Shown here: positions 8,321 to 18,683 of the stretch, in pieces
Numbering within the stretch: position 1 is the stretch's first letter
How the letters are laid out: every line of letters begins with the position of its first letter
DNA from: an uncultured Clostridium sp.
Lineage (GTDB): Bacteria; Bacillota; Clostridia; TANB77; CAG-508
Direction of reading: 5' to 3'
Length of the DNA: 38,242 nt
Assembly: GCA_947572545.1 (NCBI GenBank)
Contig: CANPCK010000004.1
Coordinates: 1-38,242, forward strand
Position numbers and translations under genes: made by a program
Notes under the pieces: generated by a model
Seen by the model: the letters and a program-made list of their open reading frames with translations, nothing else
The model's database searches: none
Told to the model about the DNA's origin: nothing

Positions 8321-11300
8321 ATGGATCCAGAGAAAAAAGGACAAAAACAGGATAACAAAGACATTGCAAGTATATTAAAAAGTGGAAAAGATTTGTTTAA
8401 GAAAAAAACAAATCAATTTGCCATGTTCCTAAGAAAAATACCAGCATTTATTGCTGCTTTACCTTTCATATTTAAAGTAATAGCAGTAATAGTATTAGTA
8501 GCAATTATTACAACAGTATTTACAGCAATAAAAGACTTTTTTGGGTCAAGTAATACAGCAGGTGTTGCATCAATGTCAGTTATAAGAAATGAGGTAACAC
8601 TAACAAAAGCAGAACGGAGATAATGGATACTATTTCAAGATAAATCAAGACATTCTTGACAAATATATAGAAGAATCATATCATGCAGACCAAAAGGATG
8701 AAGAAGATATTTTCCCAGATGACGATGAAGAAGAAAATGAAGATATAGTAGAAGAACCAGAAGAAGATGATGATGAACAAGAAGAAAATGAATATGATGA
8801 AGAAGAAGCAGAAAAAACAAAACAAAGTATAGAAGATTGGTTTAATGTAGAAGATTTTAAAGATTATTTTGTAAAAATGATTAGAGCAGAAATTGCAAGT
8901 ACATACCCAAAACTTGGAAACTATACAGGACAAGAAGGATCAGAAGATAATCAAGGAAACAAAAAAGATAGTAATGGAGACTATGTGGCACAAGGAATAG
9001 TGGAAATACATAGACAAAAAATGAATGAAGATGGATCGGTTGAAGCAGAACAACCACTTACTTACATACCACGTGAAAGCGAAGATCCAAATGAGAAAAC
9101 ATTGAAAGGTTTAATAGATGCTAATTCTCCAGAAGCATTAGATCATTTTTCATTTGATGAGAACACAGGACAAATATATTATGCAATATATAAAAAAGTA
9201 GTAGTTACAGTAAATGGAATAGAAGATCCCGAAAGAAGTTCATACAAAATTATAGAGAAATCAGCATCATATAAAACGCTAACATCTATGTGTAGTATGC
9301 CATATAACTTTTTATTTGCACTACTTCAAACATCACAAAATTCAGAATATATAATGAAAGTAGCAGACTTGCTATTAGACAAAAGTACAGTAATATTAAT
9401 GATACAAGATCAATTAAGCATTAGCGAATATACAGAAGTAAAACGCCAAGTAAAAAAGACAACAACACAGCAATTTTCAAAAGAATATGATAATTGGGAT
9501 ACAGAACATGAATATCCTTATTGGTCATCAGATGGAGATCCAACATCGAGTTATGAATTTCCAGCAGGTAATGTAGAAACTACAATAGGAACAACATATG
9601 AAAATACAGTAAATATATATGTGAAAAAAGCAGAAACATGGTGTATAGACTTTGAACAAGAAGTAGGAGAAACACCAACAGTAACTATTACTGAAGAAAC
9701 AACAGATCATACAAATGACTATTCTGAAGAAGAATACAAAGAGCTTAAATATACAGAAAGCACAAGTGAAAGTAGTAGTACAGGAGATAATGATATAGTT
9801 GCAGATGTAGAAGGAATGGATGGAGACAGTGACTTAGAAGAACCAAGCACAAAAACAGAAACAACAATATCATATTCAGACGAAATGTTAACAGCTTCAA
9901 GTAAATCAAAAACAACAAACTATACATGGACAGTAACAGCATTAACAGAAAAAAGGATAAATTATGAAAGATTTGTAGGACTATGGAGAAATGACAAAGG
10001 AGAATGGTATGAAGGATGTCTATTTGACGAACATAATCCAAATCAAAAAGATGTTAGCTACCCAACACCAGGAGATGAAAGAAAACTAGATGTAGTAGTA
10101 GATAATATCTCAGATAATCAAGGACAAACAATAGACAATTTAACAGAATTATTATCAGTACATGAAGATACACAAACACACGAACAGCTAATGAAATACT
10201 TTTGGAATAAATACTATGGAGAAAATATATATGATGTAAATATAGATGAATTATTAGATCTATTTATAACAAATGTGTTTACAGGAGCATCTGGATCACA
10301 ATATGGAACTCTATTAATAAACTGGACAGGAGATATAGAAAGAGACGAATTTATTGATTTCATGAATAACTCCAATTTTGCTGGAAAGACAGATTTTACA
10401 GGAGAAAACGCAGGTAAAATATGGGATATATGTACAAGACTTAATATAAATCCAGTATATTGTGTATCGCAAGCAGCACTAGAAAGTGGATGGGGAGCAC
10501 ATACAGGAGCAGCATATAATTACTGGGGAATAGGAGTATTTACAGATACATCTTCTGGGTATGGCTATCCTTCATTTGAAAGAGCAATAGAAGCTTGGTG
10601 TAATTTAATACTCTCATACCAAAATCAAAGTAGTAACAAATACTCAATGATAGTAAATAGTGGACAGCAAGCATTTGGAACCAAATTTAGTGGAGACGTT
10701 ATAAATGTATATGATGTAGCAATAATATATGCATCATTACCAAGCCCACATAACTCTAGTTGCTATGGATATACATCACAGACATTTATAACAAATGTAT
10801 TGGGATTAGAATGCAATCATTTAGGAAGCGAGAATGTAACAGATGAGGAACAGGCAGCATATTCAGAATGGTATGGAGACAAAATAGTAACTATAGCAAA
10901 AGACATATTTGGAACAAGAGCACTATATGGAGGAGATGCATCAGGAGTAGTAGAATATGCTTTGCAATTTGAAGGAAATGGACATTCAACATTTACAAGT
11001 TATAAAACGACAACAGGCTGGCAATTCTATGGAGCAGACTGGTGTGCAATGTTTGTATCATACTGTTTTGATAACTGCGGATTAATTCCAACACCACTTA
11101 CTGCACCATATATAAACTGTACAAATGGAGTAAATCTTGCAAGATCAGCAGGAAGATTTAGAGATGTAAAACATGGAGATACATACTCTCCTAAAGCAGG
11201 AGATATAATATTCTATACAAAAAATGGAGGAGCGACTTCGTACCATACAGGAATAGTAATAGAAAATGACGGAGTAAAAGTATATACGATAGAAGGAAAT

Positions 11301-11402
11301 ACTGGTTACTCATCAGGAGCAACAAATTGGTCTAACAGCTGGGTAAGCAAAGTAAGTAATTCTTTGAGCTTTGCTAATATATATGGATATTGGGAAATGT
11401 AA
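8321..11402 (+). CDS. T4SS-associated wall hydrolase (glucosaminidase + CHAP), read through a +1 shift at 8615
   Basis: The start at 8321 follows an AAGGAG site; 98 residues are read before the shift and 928 after it (1026 in total). Order: basic N-terminus, a membrane helix (about residues 46-68), a very acidic Glu/Asp stretch (about 125-170), and a long Thr-rich region of unknown fold. Then comes a glucosaminidase-type lysozyme domain (NPVYCVSQAALESGWGAH, catalytic Glu in ALESGWG) and a C-terminal CHAP amidase/endopeptidase domain (GADWCAMFVSYCF with the nucleophile Cys, SYHTGIVIE with the His). Two-domain wall hydrolases of this kind (VirB1/CwlT-like) open peptidoglycan for Gram-positive T4SS channels. 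Without the shift at C8615 the product would be a 100-residue membrane peptide lacking both enzymes. Confidence 0.85.
8615..8618 (+). other. CGGA +1 shift site 3 (wall hydrolase)
   Basis: In-frame CGG follows GAA (Glu). The unshifted frame stops two codons later (TAA at 8621). Skipping C8615 gives GGA GAT AAT GGA and opens 928 further codons. Confidence 0.85.
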
Positions 11403-11417
11403 AAAGGAGGTTAGGTC

Positions 11418-12761
11418 TTGAAAAATTTAAAATATATAATATTAATAGTTGTAGTATTAATAATTATAATAATAGTTTCATTATTACTAATTTTAAATAT
11501 TAATGAATCAAAATCGTTAGAAGAACAACAAAATGACTATTTAGATGTTATAAATAATCCAGGATATAGCATAATTGGACTAAAACCAGAAATAACAAAA
11601 TTAGATAGTGTATATTTTTCTATAGATGCATGTATAGAAAAAATGCTAACAAATGCAAAATTAAATAATAATGAAGCAATACTTAACCTTATAACAAAAG
11701 AAAAAATAGAAGAAAATCATATAACAAAGGAAAATGTACAAAATAAATTAGGCATAATTAATATAAAAACATATAAAACAAAAGAAGTATATGAACTAGT
11801 TGGAACAAATTATGCTAGTTATTATGTTAGAATAATTACTGAAAAGGGAAATATATATTTCAATATAAATTGGGATATGAAAACATCTTCATTTGATCTA
11901 AATGTAATAAATAAAGAAGAATTTGAACAATATATAAACAAGACTATTGGTGAAAAAGATGTACAAAGTAAAGAAAAATCAATAGAAAGAAATAGCTATA
12001 ATTCAATTCCATACAAACATTTAGAAGAAATGGATGTAGCTAAAAAATATCTTTTAGACTATGTTAATAATGCAGTGAACTTTCCAGAAGAAGCATATAA
12101 CTCATTAGACGAAGAATATAAAAAAGCAAAATTTGGAAGCATTAACAACTTTAAGCAATTTGTACAAAATAATACAAGACTTCAAAAATTATATAAATCT
12201 GCAAACTCAAATCCAGAAAATTACACTAGTGGTATAGAATACTTTATTTCCCAAGATGAAGCAAAGTTAGAACAATATAGCAGAAAAGAAAAAGAAGGAT
12301 ATACAGAATATATTTGTATTGATACATTTGGCAACTATTATACATTCAAAGTAACTGCGCCAATGCAGTATACACTCATTCTTGACACATACACAATAAA
12401 TATACCAGAATTTACAGAAAAATATAAAGCATCAAATGAGCAAGAAAAGGTTATACTAAACTTAAATAAATTTATGCTTGCAATAAATGATAAAGATTAT
12501 AAATATGCATATAGTGTACTTGCAGATAGCTTCAAAGAGAAAAACTTTAAAACATATGAATCATTTGAAAATTATGCAAAAACGAACTTCTTCAGTGAAA
12601 ATAAATTTGAATACACAAAATTTGGAAGTGAAGCAGGAACATATTATACTTATACAGTAAAAATAGAAGACAATTCGAAAGTATCAAAAAACAATATTAC
12701 AAAAACTTTTATAATGTTATTAGAAGAAGGAACAAATTTTAAGCTTTCATTTAATATATAG
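11418..12761 (+). CDS. Membrane-anchored protein with repeated NTF2-like segments, T4SS-associated
   Basis: The product is 447 residues with a TTG start behind an AAGGAGG site, 15 bases after the wall hydrolase. The N-terminus is a single strongly hydrophobic helix (about residues 4-27, mostly Ile/Val/Leu). The rest is predicted to lie outside the membrane. Two stretches have the alternating helix pattern seen in NTF2-like domains: MDVAKKYLLDYVNNAVNFPEE near residue 210 and VILNLNKFMLAINDKDYKYA near residue 345, each followed by Tyr/Phe-rich helices and strands. VirB8 and TcpC proteins have this design, but the similarity is structural impression only. It closes the T4SS cluster; a terminator follows at 12784. 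Confidence 0.55.
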   Translation: MKNLKYIILIVVVLIIIIIVSLLLILNINESKSLEEQQNDYLDVINNPGYSIIGLKPEITKLDSVYFSIDACIEKMLTNAKLNNNEAILNLITKEKIEENHITKENVQNKLGIINIKTYKTKEVYELVGTNYASYYVRIITEKGNIYFNINWDMKTSSFDLNVINKEEFEQYINKTIGEKDVQSKEKSIERNSYNSIPYKHLEEMDVAKKYLLDYVNNAVNFPEEAYNSLDEEYKKAKFGSINNFKQFVQNNTRLQKLYKSANSNPENYTSGIEYFISQDEAKLEQYSRKEKEGYTEYICIDTFGNYYTFKVTAPMQYTLILDTYTINIPEFTEKYKASNEQEKVILNLNKFMLAINDKDYKYAYSVLADSFKEKNFKTYESFENYAKTNFFSENKFEYTKFGSEAGTYYTYTVKIEDNSKVSKNNITKTFIMLLEEGTNFKLSFNI

Positions 12762-12783
12762 AAAGAAGAACTATAGAAAAGCA

Positions 12784-12806
12784 TAGGGAGCACAATGTGC
12801 TCCCTA
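12784..12806 (+). terminator. Terminator at the end of the T4SS cluster
   Basis: A perfect 10-bp stem, TAGGGAGCAC with GTGCTCCCTA, closes on a 3-base AAT loop. The 3' flank is A-rich rather than T-rich. Confidence 0.75.
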
Positions 12807-12940
12807 AAATAAATATAGTAATTAAAATATTCAATTTAACAAATTGTAACAAAAATGTAATATAAATGTAATATAATCTTGTAGCAAATATGATATAATA
12901 AATAAAGATTATTGCAAAAGAAAAAGGAGGAATAATAGAT

Positions 12941-14329
12941 ATGTTAGAAAAACAGAATATCATAACAGTTAATGAGCTAAAAACATACCTTTATTCTTTA
13001 GATGCAGAAAAAAAGAAAGCAAAAGAAGAAGCAATAAATAACTATAAGATAAAATGTGAAAATACAAGGAAAAAGATAAGATTAAAAGAGATACAAAAGA
13101 TAAAAATAGCTATTACAAAATCATATAGGGAGAGAATAGAAGCAAGAGATACAATTCTAAAATTATTAGAAGAATGCTCAAATACCCCAAAGATGTTACA
13201 AAAATTAGAAAATGCAAAATATATGGTATATAGAGCAAATGTAAGAAGTGCAGAAAGCGTACTTATAAAAGTAGGAAAAGATATAGTAAAAAGGTATAAT
13301 GAATTAACATCAAGAATAGAACAAAAATTAGATGCTTTTCATGCATTAGATGACGTAAAAGAAATAGACTTTAGCATATATAAACCACAAAGTAATATAG
13401 AAGAAATTAAAGAAAAATACAAAGAAGATTATACAGAAGAAGAAAGAAAAGCATTAATACAAAAGGATTTAGACATGATAGCTAAAGCACAAGTATTTAA
13501 TACAACTCCAATACCACATGAAATATTAAAAGATTCAGATAGAGATATACAATCAAAGATGCCAAGATTTAATAACATTAGACAAAAAAGACTTAGAATA
13601 TTAGCAACTATGAAAGATGACTATGTAAAGTTAGAAATACCTAGGGAAATAACAGCAATGGTAGATGATGCTATATTAAGTATAGAGACTTTAAAAGATA
13701 TACTTACAAAATCAGAATATAATAAAATAAAAAACAGCCTTATAAGAAAAAGAAAAAAGATATATAGAAGTACTACAGAATTAAGAAATACAATAAAAAT
13801 AAAAGAAAGAAAAGCAGGAATTGTAAATTATAATATTCAAGAAGCAAGATATGGAAGAATGGAAGCATTAAGAAATATCATAAACGAAGCAAATGCTATT
13901 ATAAAAGCTAATGTTATGCCAGGAGCAGAAGAACAATTAGGAAAGCTTAAAACATCATATGAAAGAGAGAAACAATATGCAGCAGTAATAGAAAAGCTAG
14001 AAGAAGAATCTGGAAATGGTATAACACAGAATATGGAAGTAAAAGCATTTGAGGAGCAAATAACAACATTAGAATATAAAATAAGAAAATCGCAAGCAAT
14101 AATAAGTGAACAAGAAGAAAAGATAGAAAGAGCAAAAAAAGAATTAATAATTCTTTGGAAAATGGAAATAGATACTACAATTTCTAAAAAGAAAGAAAAC
14201 TTAGAATTAGCAGCACCAACAAAAGCTACTGAAAGCAGAATACAAAGAAATAGAACAAAACAGAAAAGAGCAAAAGGATTTTTTATAAAATTAAAAAAAT
14301 CACAAGGTGGAAAACATGCCTGTGTATAA
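12941..14329 (+). CDS. Coiled-coil protein of unknown function
   Basis: The 462-residue product is extremely rich in Lys, Glu, Ile and Arg. It is predicted to be almost entirely helical, with heptad-like stretches over most of its length (for example around residues 15-75, 150-165 and 320-420) and no membrane segment or signal peptide. I recognise no catalytic motif. It has its own upstream region with a TATAAT-like element near 12892 and an AAAGGAGGA ribosome binding site. A second charged coiled-coil protein is at 31262, but the two are not obvious homologues by eye. A structural or cell-surface-linked scaffold is possible; this is not shown by the sequence. Confidence 0.6.
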   Translation: MLEKQNIITVNELKTYLYSLDAEKKKAKEEAINNYKIKCENTRKKIRLKEIQKIKIAITKSYRERIEARDTILKLLEECSNTPKMLQKLENAKYMVYRANVRSAESVLIKVGKDIVKRYNELTSRIEQKLDAFHALDDVKEIDFSIYKPQSNIEEIKEKYKEDYTEEERKALIQKDLDMIAKAQVFNTTPIPHEILKDSDRDIQSKMPRFNNIRQKRLRILATMKDDYVKLEIPREITAMVDDAILSIETLKDILTKSEYNKIKNSLIRKRKKIYRSTTELRNTIKIKERKAGIVNYNIQEARYGRMEALRNIINEANAIIKANVMPGAEEQLGKLKTSYEREKQYAAVIEKLEEESGNGITQNMEVKAFEEQITTLEYKIRKSQAIISEQEEKIERAKKELIILWKMEIDTTISKKKENLELAAPTKATESRIQRNRTKQKRAKGFFIKLKKSQGGKHACV

Positions 14330-14367
14330 AAACACTTCGTTAAACATATAAATTAGCGAGGTGTTTT
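14329..14367 (+). terminator. Terminator overlapping the dac ribosome binding site
   Basis: AAAACACTTCG pairs with CGAGGTGTTTT (one G-T pair) and is followed by a T run. The 3' arm contains the GAGGTG that serves as ribosome binding site of the gene at 14371. The hairpin could therefore both end upstream transcription and mask translation of read-through mRNA. Confidence 0.65.
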
Positions 14368-14370
14368 TTG

Positions 14371-15626
14371 ATGAAAAAAATATTTGTTATTGTTATATTA
14401 ATAATATTAGTCAATTTTACAGTAAATCCGATATATGCGAATACTGAAGCAGAGGAGACAGATTTAAGCAAAGAAGAATTAGATGAGATATTAGAGACCG
14501 CATCAAATTTAGAAAAAATTCCTATAATAAATTCGAGACATGCAATTATATATGATAGGATATCTCGGAAAAGTTATATATGGAAAAAAAGAAAATGAAA
14601 AATGTAAAATGGCATCAACAACAAAAATAATGACATCAATAATTGTAATAGAAAATACAAAAAACTTAAATACAAAAGTAAAAGTATCATCAAAGGCAGC
14701 AGGTACAGGTGGATCAAGGCTAGGACTGCACGAAAATGATGAAATAACAGTAAAAGATTTATTATATGGATTAATGCTATGTTCTGGAAATGATGCAGCA
14801 ATTGCACTTGCAGAACATGTATCAGGAAATGTTTCAGAATTTGCAAATCTCATGAATAAAAAGGCAAAAGAATTAAAATTAGAAAATACACATTTTGTTA
14901 CACCACATGGACTAGATGCAGAAGAACACTATACAACAGCATGTGAACTTGCAAAAATTGCAGACTATGCATTAGAAATAAAAGAAATTGAACAAATTGT
15001 AAGAACAAAATCGTATACAGTAAGTATAAATGGAAATCCCAAAAATCTAAATAATACAAATGAATTACTAGGATATTTAGAAGGAGTATATGGAGTAAAA
15101 ACTGGATTTACAAATGGAGCAAATAGATGTTTAGTTACATCAATAAAAAGAGGGAATATGGATGTAATATGTGTTGTACTTGGTGCAGATACTAAAAAAG
15201 ATAGAACAAAAGATAGCATAGAACTAATAGAATACACATTTGCAAATTATCAAATGATAGACTTAAAATATATGATAGAAGATGAATTTGATATACTTGC
15301 AGAAAAATCGAAATTCTATATAGATAAAGGAATAAATGATGATTTAAAAATAGAATTAGAACAAAATGATATCACATATTATCCAGTAAACAAGCAAAAT
15401 ATAAAAGATGTGAATATAGAGATAGAAATAGAAAACAAGTTAGAAGCACCAGTGTATAAAGATAATATAATACGGAAAATTAACAATAAAAATAGATAAT
15501 GAAGTTATAAAAGAGTTAAAAATTTTTACAAAAAATGAAATAAGAAAAAAAGAAGTTTTTGACTATTTTAAACAATTATTGAAAAGTGTTATATCAGTTG
15601 GAACAGAGTTATTGACAACGATTTAA
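14371..15626 (+). CDS. D-alanyl-D-alanine carboxypeptidase (DacF/PBP5 type), read through two +1 shifts
   Basis: This peptidase trims the terminal D-Ala of peptidoglycan stem peptides outside the cell. Three frame segments (65, 302 and 50 residues) join at C14566 and C15473 to give 417 residues, normal for the family. A signal peptide ends near PIYA (about residue 21). All three active-site motifs are intact: STTK in ASTTKIMT, SGN in LCSGNDAA, and KTG in YGVKTGFTNGA. The first shift lies 15-20 residues before STTK, in the family's usual SGKVLY-like strand (here ISGKVIYG). The second is in the C-terminal beta domain (NIIGKLTIKID). Without the first shift no catalytic residue would be made. The end of the gene overlaps a large terminator. 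Confidence 0.88.
14566..14569 (+). other. CGGA +1 shift site 4 (carboxypeptidase, first)
   Basis: In-frame CGG follows TCT (Ser). Skipping C14566 gives GGA AAA GTT, restoring the SGKVIYG strand before STTK. Confidence 0.85.
15473..15476 (+). other. CGGA +1 shift site 5 (carboxypeptidase, second)
   Basis: In-frame CGG follows ATA (Ile). Unshifted translation stops at 15499. Skipping C15473 adds 50 residues ending at the TAA at 15624-15626. Confidence 0.75.
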
Positions 15627-15663
15627 AATGTTGTCAATAACTTTATCTAACTGATATTTTTTT
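15591..15663 (+). terminator. Large two-part terminator overlapping the end of dac
   Basis: Outer arms ATATCAGTT and AACTGATAT (15649-15657) enclose an inner stem AGTTATTGACAAC/GTTGTCAATAACT with a 10-base loop, followed by seven or more T. The dac stop codon lies in the loop, which only makes sense if translation follows the shifted frame to 15626 or ends earlier. Confidence 0.8.
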
Positions 15664-15726
15664 AAGATATATGTAAGTTAAGCAGTTAAAAAAATTATAT
15701 ATAACATATTCTTCTTTTAATATAAA

Positions 15727-15758
15727 ACAGTTTAAAAATTTTTAAACTGTGATATAAT
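15727..15758 (+). promoter_or_regulatory. Palindromic operator fused to the mgtA promoter
   Basis: A perfect 24-bp palindrome (15727-15750, arms ACAGTTTAAAAA) is followed two bases later by TATAAT (15753-15758). The palindrome fills the -35 and spacer region, as expected for a dimeric repressor or activator site controlling the cation ATPase. No M-box-like Mg2+ riboswitch is visible in the short leader. Confidence 0.6.
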
Positions 15759-15787
15759 ATAAATAATAAAAAATTTCGGAGGAACTA

Positions 15788-18397
15788 ATGAAAAATAATC
15801 AAGAAAATGAAAATGCAGATATAGATAAATATTTAAAAATAAATAGTACAGGTTCAGAGGAGTATATAAAAGAAAACGAAATAATAACTCATGGTCTTAC
15901 TAATGCAGAAGCAATCCATATATTAGAAATAGATGGATACAATGAAGTAAAACAAGGAAGACAAAAAAAGTGGTATAACTACTTTTTACAAAGTCTATTT
16001 ACACCATTTAATAGTATATTACTTGGGATAGCAGTAATATTAAGTTACACAGATGTAATAATTGCAGAAACTCCAAGCTATGCAAATATTATAGTTATAG
16101 TAAGCTTAGTGCTTATAAGTACACTTTTAGAATTTATTGAAGAATATAGATCAAATAAATCAGCAGAAAAACTAAAAGAATTAGTTGCAACGACTACAAC
16201 TGTTTTAAGAGATGGAAATAAAGAAAAAATACCATTAAAAGAGGTTGTTGTTGGTGACATAGTTGTATTATCAGCAGGAGAAATGATACCAGCTGACTTA
16301 AAAGTATTAGAAGCAAAGGATCTATATATAAGACAATCATCTCTTACAGGAGAGTCAGATGCAATAAAAAAAGTTGCAAATACAGAGATAAAGGAAGAAG
16401 AAACAGAAACAATTTCAGATTTAGACACAATATGTTTTATGGGAACTAATGTAATAAGTGGGAGTGGAAAGGCAGTAGTAATATATACAGGAGATAACAC
16501 ATACTTTGCAAGTATTGCACATTCGATAACATCAGAAAAACCAAAAACTTCATTCCAAAAAGGAGTAGAAAATATTAGCAAACTTCTAATTAGATTTATG
16601 CTTATATTAATTCCATTAGTATTTTTATTTAATGTATGGAAACATGACTTGCTTACATCATTTACATTTGCAGTAGCAGTTGCAATAGGAATAACCCCAC
16701 TACTTCTACCTGTTATATTATCATCTAGCCTTTCAAAAGGTGCAGTTAGAATGTCAAATAAAAAAACAATAGTAAAAAAACTAGACTCAATACAAAGTTT
16801 TGGAGCAATGAATATACTATGTACAGATAAAACAGGTACACTTACAGAAGACAAAATAGTTTTAGAAAAATACCTAGATGTAAAAGGAAATGAAGACATA
16901 AGAATTTTAAAATATGCCTTTTTAAATTCATATTTTCAAACAGGGTTAAAGGGAAGTATAGATGAAGCAATTATTGCAAGAGCATATAAAAATGAACTAC
17001 AGAAAATTATAGAAAATTATAAAAAAATTGATGAAATTCCATTTGACTTTGTACGTAGAAGATTATCAGTAGTAGTAAATGAAAATGATAAAAAGTTGAT
17101 AATTACAAAAGGAGCAGTAGAGGAGATATTAAATATTTGTTCAAATATGGACTATCAAGGAGAAATATCAAATATAACAAAAGAAGCAAAAGAAAATATA
17201 TTAAAAATAAGCAAAGATATGAATAAAGAAGGTCTAAGAGTAATTGCAGTAGCACAAAAAATAGCTAAAGAAGAAGTAAAGGATTTTAATGTATCAGATG
17301 AAAAAAATATGACATTAGTAGGATTTATAGGATTTCTGGATCCACCAAAAGAAAGTGCTAAAGACTCAATAGCAAGATTAAACAAAGCAAAGATAAGAGT
17401 AATAGTACTAACAGGAGACAATGCAGAAGTAACAAAATGTATTTGTGAAAAAGTAAATATAAATTCAAGACGAATAGTGACAGGTGCAGAGATAGAAAAA
17501 TTATCAGACCCAGGAGTAAAAAGATTACTCAGAAATACAAATATATTTGCCAAATTATCGCCAATACAAAAAGCAAGAATAGTAAGATTACTAAAAGAAA
17601 GTGGAAATATTGTAGGATATATGGGAGATGGGATAAATGATAGTCCCTCACTTACAAACTCAGATGTAGGAATTTCGGTAGATACAGCAGTCGATGTTGC
17701 AAAAGAATCAGCAGATATAATACTTCTCGAAAAAGACTTAAATGTATTATTAGATGGTGTTACAGAAGGAAGAAGAACTTTTTGTAATTTAATGAAATAC
17801 ATCAAAATGGCTGCAAGTTTTAATTTTGGAGAAGTATCATCAGTAATTATAGCAAGTATATTACTACCATTTTTACCAATAACACCAATACAGTTATTAG
17901 TACAAAGTTTACTTTATGATTTAGGACAATTAACATTACCATTTGACAACGTAGATGAAACATATTTACAATCGCCAAGAAAATGGGATATAAAAGGTCT
18001 AAAGAAATTTATGATATTTATGGGACCAATTAGTTCATGTTTTGATTTAATAGTATTTGCATTATTATGGTTTGTATTTAAGGTAAGAGAAGCAGCTGTG
18101 TTTCAAACAATATGGTTCTCATATGGAGTAGTATCAAATCTAGTAGGAATGCATATTATACGTACATCAGAAAAACCATTTATACAAAGTAATGCATCAA
18201 AAATGGTATATTTTTCATCAATACTATTAAGCATAATTGCTATGATAGTTCCATTTACAATACTTGGAGAAATTATAGGACTTGTAGGAATATCAGCAAA
18301 ATTCTTTACAGTAATAATAGGAGTTCCAATACTATATTGTTTTGTTGCAATAATTGCAAAAAAAATATATATTAGCAAAAATGGAGAGTGGATTTAG
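15788..18397 (+). CDS. mgtA: MgtA-type P-ATPase, probable magnesium importer
   Basis: The product is an 869-residue P-type ATPase, close to the usual MgtA length of about 900. In order: an N-terminal cytoplasmic segment, a first helix pair (about residues 70-115), the actuator domain with SLTGES, another helix pair (about 255-315), the phosphorylation motif DKTGTLT with its Asp, the nucleotide domain, GDGIND, and a bundle of C-terminal helices. The FQTGLKGSIDEAI and QLLVQSLLYDLGQLTLPFDNVD segments are typical of Mg2+ transporting MgtA/MgtB rather than Ca2+ pumps. No frame break and no in-frame CGG occurs in 2.6 kb. It stands alone between terminators, with the palindromic operator suggesting dedicated regulation. 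Substrate is inferred from family. Confidence 0.88.
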   Translation: MKNNQENENADIDKYLKINSTGSEEYIKENEIITHGLTNAEAIHILEIDGYNEVKQGRQKKWYNYFLQSLFTPFNSILLGIAVILSYTDVIIAETPSYANIIVIVSLVLISTLLEFIEEYRSNKSAEKLKELVATTTTVLRDGNKEKIPLKEVVVGDIVVLSAGEMIPADLKVLEAKDLYIRQSSLTGESDAIKKVANTEIKEEETETISDLDTICFMGTNVISGSGKAVVIYTGDNTYFASIAHSITSEKPKTSFQKGVENISKLLIRFMLILIPLVFLFNVWKHDLLTSFTFAVAVAIGITPLLLPVILSSSLSKGAVRMSNKKTIVKKLDSIQSFGAMNILCTDKTGTLTEDKIVLEKYLDVKGNEDIRILKYAFLNSYFQTGLKGSIDEAIIARAYKNELQKIIENYKKIDEIPFDFVRRRLSVVVNENDKKLIITKGAVEEILNICSNMDYQGEISNITKEAKENILKISKDMNKEGLRVIAVAQKIAKEEVKDFNVSDEKNMTLVGFIGFLDPPKESAKDSIARLNKAKIRVIVLTGDNAEVTKCICEKVNINSRRIVTGAEIEKLSDPGVKRLLRNTNIFAKLSPIQKARIVRLLKESGNIVGYMGDGINDSPSLTNSDVGISVDTAVDVAKESADIILLEKDLNVLLDGVTEGRRTFCNLMKYIKMAASFNFGEVSSVIIASILLPFLPITPIQLLVQSLLYDLGQLTLPFDNVDETYLQSPRKWDIKGLKKFMIFMGPISSCFDLIVFALLWFVFKVREAAVFQTIWFSYGVVSNLVGMHIIRTSEKPFIQSNASKMVYFSSILLSIIAMIVPFTILGEIIGLVGISAKFFTVIIGVPILYCFVAIIAKKIYISKNGEWI

Positions 18398-18400
18398 TAT

Positions 18401-18467
18401 GTCAGTGATGATGGAATTTTTGACAGAAATAAAAAGTGTCAAAAATTCCACAATCATTGGCATTTTT
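18401..18467 (+). terminator. Terminator after mgtA
   Basis: A perfect 14-bp stem, TGGAATTTTTGACA with its complement at 18437-18450, is extended by GTCAGTGAT/ATCATTGGC with wobble pairs and followed by seven T. Confidence 0.88.
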
Positions 18468-18516
18468 TTGAGATCAAATGAATATAATGTATTATACAAA
18501 CGATTTGAAAATTAAC

Positions 18517-18545
18517 TTGACAAAACGACTTAAATTTGTTATCAT
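18517..18545 (+). promoter_or_regulatory. Promoter of the tRNA genes
   Basis: TTGACA (18517-18522), a 17-base spacer and TATCAT (18540-18545) lie about 55 bases before tRNA-Gly. Confidence 0.65.
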
Positions 18546-18601
18546 AATATAAGATTTGTTCATGATTAAAGACGCCTTGGCAAGCAAAAAACTGAAGAGA
18601 T

Positions 18602-18675
18602 GCAGGTATAGTTTAGTGGTAAAACATAACCTTGCCAAGGTTAAGTTACGGGTTCGATTCCCGTTACCTGCTCCA
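18602..18675 (+). tRNA. tRNA-Gly (GCC)
   Basis: All four arms are present: acceptor GCAGGTA/TACCTGC, anticodon stem TAACC/GGTTA around a normal 7-base loop TTGCCAA (anticodon GCC), T arm with GGTTCGATTCC, and an encoded CCA. It reads GGC and GGU, not GGA, so it does not by itself explain glycine decoding at the CGGA sites. Confidence 0.95.
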
Positions 18676-18683
18676 ATTAAAAA

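Noticed and set aside
214..12761. Calling the T4SS cluster an integrative conjugative element.
   Set aside because: No relaxase, coupling protein, integrase or attachment sites are visible here; the left end is outside the window, so only a T4SS is claimed.
15627..15787. M-box (Mg2+) riboswitch before the MgtA-type gene.
   Set aside because: The space after the terminator is about 120 bases, without the conserved M-box core; a palindrome and promoter fill it.
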